DNA of 6,229 nucleotides from Chloroflexota bacterium (GTDB lineage: Bacteria > Chloroflexota > Dehalococcoidia > Lucifugimonadales > Lucifugimonadaceae): NCBI GenBank assembly GCA_002712125.1, contig PASL01000006.1, positions 41,668 through 47,896 of the forward strand, written 5' to 3'. Shown here piece after piece: positions 1 to 6,229 of the stretch. The position numbers and the translations under genes were made by a program. Positions within the stretch are counted from its first letter, which is position 1. Each line of letters begins with the position of its first letter. The notes under the pieces are model-generated. The model worked only from the letters and a program-made list of their open reading frames with translations, was not told the origin of the DNA and searched no databases.

Positions 1-975
1 AAAAATAAAAACCTTATTGCAGATTTGAATGATAATAATCAAAGCTTTATAGTTGCAAAAGGTGGTAATGGCGGTTTTGGAAATTCACACTTTGTAAGTT
101 CTATAAATCAAGAACCGTTACTTGCAGAGTCTGGTCAATTAGGTGAGAAAAAAACTTTGTTGCTTAATCTGAAATTTATTGCAGATCTAGGAATAATAGG
201 ATTACCTAATGCAGGAAAATCTAGTTTGCTTTCCGTAATAACGCAAGCAAAACCTAAGATTGCAAATTATCCATTTACTACCATTGACCCTAACTTAGGG
301 GTAATAAGTGACTATAAAAACCAAAAAATTATTGTTGATATTCCAGGAATAATAGAGGGTGCCAGTAGCGGTTATGGGCTTGGACATAAATTTTTGAAAC
401 ATATACAAAGAACGAAATTTCTTTTGCATTTAGTTGATGGTTCGGAAGAAAACCTAGTTGAAAAGGTAGTTCAAACTAATAATGAGTTAAAAGCATTTGA
501 TAATGAATTATTAAAAAAACCTCAAATATTATGTATTAATAAATACGATTTAGAAAATGTTCAAAAAATAAAACACGAAATAGAAAAATCATTACAAAAT
601 TATGATTTACCACATTATAAACTTTTTTTTATATCAACCAAAAATCTTGTAGGCATAGATGAGTTAACAAAAGAAATATTTAATCTTAGTGCTAATGAAT
701 TAAAAAATTCAAAGGATAAAACAGAAATAATTAAGCCTAAAATATATAAAAAGAGTATAGGTATGGTAATTAAGAAAGAATCTGACAGTTCATTCAGGAT
801 AATAGATGAAGAAATAATACGATTAACAAAAGGTAGCAACATGGATAACTGGGATACAAGAGTTCAGTTATTTAACATAATTACAAAAAGAAAGATTACA
901 AACATGTTAATAAGTTTAGGTATTAAGACTGGTGACACATTGTTAATTGATGATACGGAGTTTGAATGGGAGTAA
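1..975 (+). CDS. obg: Obg-family GTPase (CgtA/ObgE), 5' end missing, with OCT domain
   Basis: Essential P-loop GTPase of the Obg family, which acts in the cytoplasm on 50S ribosome assembly and links to the (p)ppGpp response. The frame is open from base 1, and the first visible residues already match the end of the glycine-rich Obg fold (AKGGNGGFGN). The TTG at 25 is therefore not the start; roughly 110-120 residues lie upstream of the window. Visible G-domain motifs in order: G1 GLPNAGKSS (199-225), switch I YPFTTIDPNLG, G3 DIPG (337-348) followed by IEGAS, G4 NKYD (538-549), G5 near IST (about 631-639). The last ~75 residues (about 751-972) fit the OCT domain, with conserved-looking LGIKTGDT and a final EFEWE. 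OCT is typical of Bacillota, Chloroflexota, Actinomycetota and Deinococcota. The stop overlaps the nadD start by 10 bases, so the two are probably one operon. Identity is secure; only the N-terminus is unseen. Confidence 0.96.
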   Translation, partial: KNKNLIADLNDNNQSFIVAKGGNGGFGNSHFVSSINQEPLLAESGQLGEKKTLLLNLKFIADLGIIGLPNAGKSSLLSVITQAKPKIANYPFTTIDPNLGVISDYKNQKIIVDIPGIIEGASSGYGLGHKFLKHIQRTKFLLHLVDGSEENLVEKVVQTNNELKAFDNELLKKPQILCINKYDLENVQKIKHEIEKSLQNYDLPHYKLFFISTKNLVGIDELTKEIFNLSANELKNSKDKTEIIKPKIYKKSIGMVIKKESDSSFRIIDEEIIRLTKGSNMDNWDTRVQLFNIITKRKITNMLISLGIKTGDTLLIDDTEFEWE

Positions 976-1620
976 AAAAAATTGCAATATTTGGCGGGAC
1001 TTTCGACCCTATTCATAAGGGACATTTTTATGCTGCTGAAATAGCAATCCAAAAATTATCTTTAGATAAATTAATTTTTGTTGTTGCTAAAGATCAATGG
1101 CGAAGAAAAAATATAATTCAAGCAAATCCTAATCAGAGACTTGATATGGTAAATTTGGCTATAAAAGAGGAAAAATCTAATTTAAAAACAAGATTATTAA
1201 ATTATCAGCATAAATTTATAATTGAATCTTCCGATATAGATATAAGGAGGGAAGGGAAAACTTATACAATTGACACAATTAATGAAATACAATCATTATA
1301 TGGAATAAAGCATTCTTATTTTTTTTTAATTGGTGCTGATGTAGCTTTAGATATTCATAATTGGAAAAATTTTAATGATATAAATAATCTAGTAAATATT
1401 GTTGTTGTTAATAGAAAAATGGATAGAAATATTTTGCCTGAGATAAAAGAAAGATATAATATCCTTACCGAAAATTTGATAGACGGCGTTTCAGATCAAA
1501 CTTCTACAAATCAACGACTTGGCTGGTCCAATAATGGATTAATAAAGAATCATGGAGGCCATATTAAAAAAATAATGAATTATAATTCAGTAAAAAAATA
1601 TATCTCAACTAAAAAATTAT

Positions 1621-1634
<14 letters not shown>
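966..1634 (+). CDS. nadD: Nicotinate-nucleotide adenylyltransferase NadD
   Basis: Transfers AMP from ATP to nicotinate mononucleotide to make deamido-NAD, the shared step of de novo and Preiss-Handler NAD synthesis. The 222 aa length is usual for NadD. The N-terminal Rossmann nucleotidyltransferase signature GGTFDPIHKGH is at residues 10-20, including the HxGH catalytic motif (H17, H20). A central segment DIDIRREGKTYTIDTI (about 90-105) and FFLIGADVALDIHNW (about 119-133) match the family's substrate-binding and core strands. The usual C-terminal ISSTxIR motif is degenerate: only S180-T181-x-x-R184 remains, followed by a linker about seven residues longer than normal before the end resembling I-K-K-I-M...V-K-K-Y-I. 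The ATG at 966 has GGAG at 957-960, five bases upstream, inside the end of obg, which supports this start and coupling to obg. Its 3' end overlaps pyrE by 14 bases. NadD beside Obg is a common arrangement in Gram-positive-type genomes. Confidence 0.93.
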
Positions 1635-4691
<3,057 letters not shown>

Positions 4692-4706
4692 TTAAATAAT
4701 CAATTT

Positions 4707-4735
4707 AATATAACTTAACTTTATCATTTAGATAA
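4707..4735 (-). promoter_or_regulatory. Possible weak sigma-70 promoter for gyrB
   Basis: On the minus strand a -10-like TATATT (4712 to 4707, five of six consensus bases) lies 17 bases after a poor -35-like TTATCT (4735 to 4730, three of six). It would start a transcript near 4700 with a leader of about 24 bases holding the AAGG ribosome site of gyrB. In sequence this AT-rich such a match can arise by chance. A rival TTGTAA (4764-4759) with TAAATA 17 bases downstream is no better. Confidence 0.25.
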
Positions 4736-4906
4736 TATTTAGTTTTTATCATTATCTTTTACAAGGATAAGTTCTAAAAAAAAACAATAAACATTTATTT
4801 TTTTTACCTATTGTTAATTAGTTTAAAAAATGAGAATTTATACTGTAATTACAATTTATTTTATCCAAAAATTCCTAAAGACTTATTTAATAATGAATAT
4901 ATAGGG

Positions 4907-4935
4907 TTAACAATCTTTAGAACAAAAGATATAAT
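4907..4935 (+). promoter_or_regulatory. Near-consensus sigma-70 promoter of the E1 dehydrogenase operon
   Basis: TTAACA at 4907-4912 (one mismatch to TTGACA), a spacer of exactly 17 bases, then a perfect TATAAT at 4930-4935. Eleven of twelve consensus bases at optimal spacing is unlikely to be accidental, even in AT-rich DNA. Transcription would begin near 4942, giving a leader of about 85 bases before the TTG start at 5027. It points only toward the dehydrogenase genes. The strength of the match suggests housekeeping-sigma, fairly constitutive expression, with any control acting in the leader. Confidence 0.75.
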
Positions 4936-4977
4936 TCGACCATATATGAACAAAAATGTTTCCCAAAATAAAAAATT

Positions 4978-5008
4978 TCCCAGTTCATAATTTATATAAA
5001 CTTAGGGA
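4978..5008 (+). promoter_or_regulatory. Possible leader hairpin upstream of the E1 alpha ribosome site
   Basis: In the predicted leader, TCCC (4978-4981) pairs with GGGA (5005-5008), AGTT (4982-4985) with AACT (4999-5002), and ATA (4987-4989) with TAT (4995-4997). This gives an 11-pair imperfect stem with a two-base bulge, one mismatch and a five-base loop. It ends eight bases before the AGAGG Shine-Dalgarno sequence. There is no following U-run, so it is not a classic terminator. Pairing was found by eye and no energy was computed. Confidence 0.35.
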
Positions 5009-5015
5009 TTTTAAA

Positions 5016-5021
5016 AGAGGT
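5016..5021 (+). promoter_or_regulatory. Ribosome binding site fixing a TTG start for E1 alpha
   Basis: AGAGGT (inside AAAAGAGGTG) is a near-complete complement to the 16S rRNA 3' end and sits six bases before the TTG at 5027 (counted from the last G of the GG pair). The first in-frame ATG is 30 bases further on at 5057 and has no comparable site. This decides for the TTG start. Confidence 0.8.
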
Positions 5022-5026
5022 GCAAA

Positions 5027-6016
5027 TTGGATATAAACAAAGATATATTAGTTTTAATGCTTGAAAGAATGTGGCTTATAAGAAATTTTGAGTTAAAAGT
5101 TATGGAAGTTCATTCTGCAGGAGAGTTTGCAGCAGCAGCACACCCCTATATAGGAGAAGAAGCTGTAGCTGTTGGCTCGTGTTTAGCTTTAAATGATACA
5201 GATTATATTGCAGGAAACCACAGATCTCACGGCCATCCTATAGCTAAAGGTGGAGACATAAACCGTGCAATGGCTGAATTATACGGAAAAGTTGATGGTT
5301 ATTGTAAAGGTAAAGGAGGCTCAATGCATCTAGCAGACTTCTCTGTTGGAATTCTGGGAGAATCTGGAATTGTTGGCTCCTCGGTACCAGTAGCAACAGG
5401 TGCTGGCCTTGCATCAAAAATTGGTGGCGATGATTTTGTATCAATGGTCTTTTTTGGTGATGGTGCATCAAATCAAGGTGCTTGCCATGAATCTATGAAC
5501 TTAGCTTCTGTGTGGAATTTGCCGGTGATATTTTTGTGCGAAAACAATCAATTTGCAGTTACGACATCTTTCAAAGATACAGTAGCAGTAGATCATGTTT
5601 CAGATAGGGCAGCAGCATATAATATGCCTGGAGTACTTGTTGACGGTCAAGATTGCATTGCAATGTATGAAGCAACTGTTCAAGCTGTAGATCGAGCACG
5701 AAAAGGAGAAGGCCCAACATTAATTGAAGGTTTAACTTATAGATATGAAGAACATTCACTAGGATTAGGGCGAGTTCGTCGAGGAGAATATAGATCGCAA
5801 GAAGATATTGATGAATGGAAAAAAAGAGACCCTATTCACATACATCAAGAAAGATTAATATCTCAAGGAATCTTAAATGCAGAAGAATGTAAAAAAATAG
5901 AAGATGACACGATGAAAAGATGTGAAGATGCAGTTGAATTTGCTAGGAATAGTGAATTCCCAAAACCAGAAGAAGTTTTTGAAGATATGTGGGCCAACCC
6001 AATCCCTTTACCATAA
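5027..6016 (+). CDS. pdhA: TPP-dependent dehydrogenase E1 component, alpha subunit (pyruvate/acetoin type)
   Basis: Alpha subunit of a heterotetrameric E1, which uses thiamine pyrophosphate to decarboxylate or cleave its substrate and pass the acyl group to a lipoyl E2. At 329 aa it has the usual bacterial length. Visible: IGEEAVAVG (42-50), HRSHGH (65-70), GKGGSMHLAD (95-104), GIVGSSVPVATGAG (114-127), and the TPP/Mg motif GDGASNQGA (144-152) with N173-N174 ending it in CENNQFAV. The later EEHSLG (241-246) keeps the active-site-loop histidine H243, but the usual RGHS...D...YR becomes EEHSLGLGRVRRGEYR, about three residues longer. This resembles PdhA/AcoA more than branched-chain E1, but substrate cannot be fixed from sequence; the symbol is provisional. 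It starts at TTG behind a strong ribosome site and is followed 18 bases later by the beta subunit. No E2 or E3 gene is in view. Confidence 0.9.
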   Translation: MDINKDILVLMLERMWLIRNFELKVMEVHSAGEFAAAAHPYIGEEAVAVGSCLALNDTDYIAGNHRSHGHPIAKGGDINRAMAELYGKVDGYCKGKGGSMHLADFSVGILGESGIVGSSVPVATGAGLASKIGGDDFVSMVFFGDGASNQGACHESMNLASVWNLPVIFLCENNQFAVTTSFKDTVAVDHVSDRAAAYNMPGVLVDGQDCIAMYEATVQAVDRARKGEGPTLIEGLTYRYEEHSLGLGRVRRGEYRSQEDIDEWKKRDPIHIHQERLISQGILNAEECKKIEDDTMKRCEDAVEFARNSEFPKPEEVFEDMWANPIPLP

Positions 6017-6034
6017 AATATTAAGGATAATACT

Positions 6035-6229
6035 ATGACACAAACTGTTTTTATTGAAGCTATTAATCATGCAACAAAAGAAGAAATGAGAAAAGATTCT
6101 AATGTATTTATTATGGGTGAAGATATCACTCTATCAGTATATGGGGCTACTCAAGACTTATTATCAGAATTTGGAGATAAAAGAGTTCTAGACACTCCAT
6201 TATCTGAAAATGGTTTTGTTGGTGCTGCT
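6035..6229 (+). CDS. pdhB: TPP-dependent dehydrogenase E1 component, beta subunit (partial, 3' end outside window)
   Basis: First 65 codons of the E1 beta (transketolase-like, pyrimidine-binding) subunit that pairs with the preceding alpha subunit; at the alpha-beta interface it supplies the glutamate that activates the TPP aminopyrimidine. The family pattern is clear: EAINHATKEEMRKDSNVFIMGED (residues 8-30), with E29 the likely TPP-activating glutamate, then FGDKRVLDTPLSENGFVGAA to the window edge. The segment after GED reads ITLSVYGATQDLL rather than the common GGAFGVTKGL, a modest departure near the cofactor pocket. The ATG at 6035 has AAGGA at 6023-6027, seven bases upstream. The 18-base gap after the alpha gene and the absence of a terminator make this a co-transcribed pair. 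Substrate is as uncertain as for alpha; the symbol is provisional. Confidence 0.9.
   Translation, partial: MTQTVFIEAINHATKEEMRKDSNVFIMGEDITLSVYGATQDLLSEFGDKRVLDTPLSENGFVGAA

Noticed and set aside
25..27. TTG at 25 as the start of obg
   Set aside because: The frame stays open to base 1 and the upstream codons continue the Obg-fold sequence, so the gene simply begins before the window.
4830..4904. Small plus-strand ORF of 24 codons in the divergent intergenic region
   Set aside because: No Shine-Dalgarno sequence, AT-driven composition, no recognisable motif, and it runs up to the promoter of the next operon.
4810..4914. Inverted pair ATTGTTAA (4810-4817) and TTAACAAT (4907-4914) as a looping operator
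   Set aside because: The right copy is largely the -35 element, both are AT-only except one base, and an eight-base match over 90 bases is expected by chance here.
5057..5059. First in-frame ATG as the start of the E1 alpha gene
   Set aside because: It lacks a ribosome site, whereas the TTG at 5027 has AGAGG at good spacing; the residues between also fit the usual N-terminal length.

Overview
The window is AT-rich, gene-dense bacterial chromosome carrying six genes, all recognisable housekeeping types. Two are cut by the window edges. I see no insertion sequence, prophage, CRISPR array, tRNA or rRNA. The Obg GTPase ends in an OCT (Obg C-terminal) domain, as in Chloroflexota, Bacillota, Actinomycetota and Deinococcota rather than most Proteobacteria. 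With the low GC, short or negative gene spacing and the style of the GyrB core, my best guess is a streamlined, possibly marine, Chloroflexota (SAR202/Dehalococcoidia-like). That placement is inference and needs a tree.

Left block, plus strand (1-2196): a tightly overlapping run obg (5' end missing) - nadD - pyrE. Neighbouring genes overlap by about 10 and 14 bases, so they are almost certainly co-transcribed and translationally coupled. They link a ribosome-assembly/(p)ppGpp-sensing GTPase with NAD synthesis and UMP synthesis. Middle, minus strand (2193-4676): gyrB, convergent with pyrE, the two stop codons sharing bases. This GyrB is long (827 aa). It carries an insertion of roughly 170 residues between the TOPRIM metal motif and the conserved [10 protein letters not shown] segment, at the place where Gram-negative GyrBs also carry one. 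The insertion contains an acidic, probably disordered linker with a QASLF peptide that looks like a sliding-clamp-binding motif.

Right block, plus strand: a 350-base, very AT-rich divergent intergenic region (4677-5026) holds a near-consensus sigma-70 promoter (TTAACA, 17 bases, TATAAT) and a leader with a possible hairpin. These precede a two-gene unit for the alpha and beta subunits of a thiamine-pyrophosphate E1 dehydrogenase of the pyruvate/acetoin type; the beta gene runs off the window. The alpha gene most likely begins at a TTG codon behind a strong Shine-Dalgarno sequence.

I do not see an obviously new multi-gene system. The observations most worth following are the clamp-like motif in the GyrB insertion, the altered active-site loop of PyrE, and the structured leader of the dehydrogenase operon.
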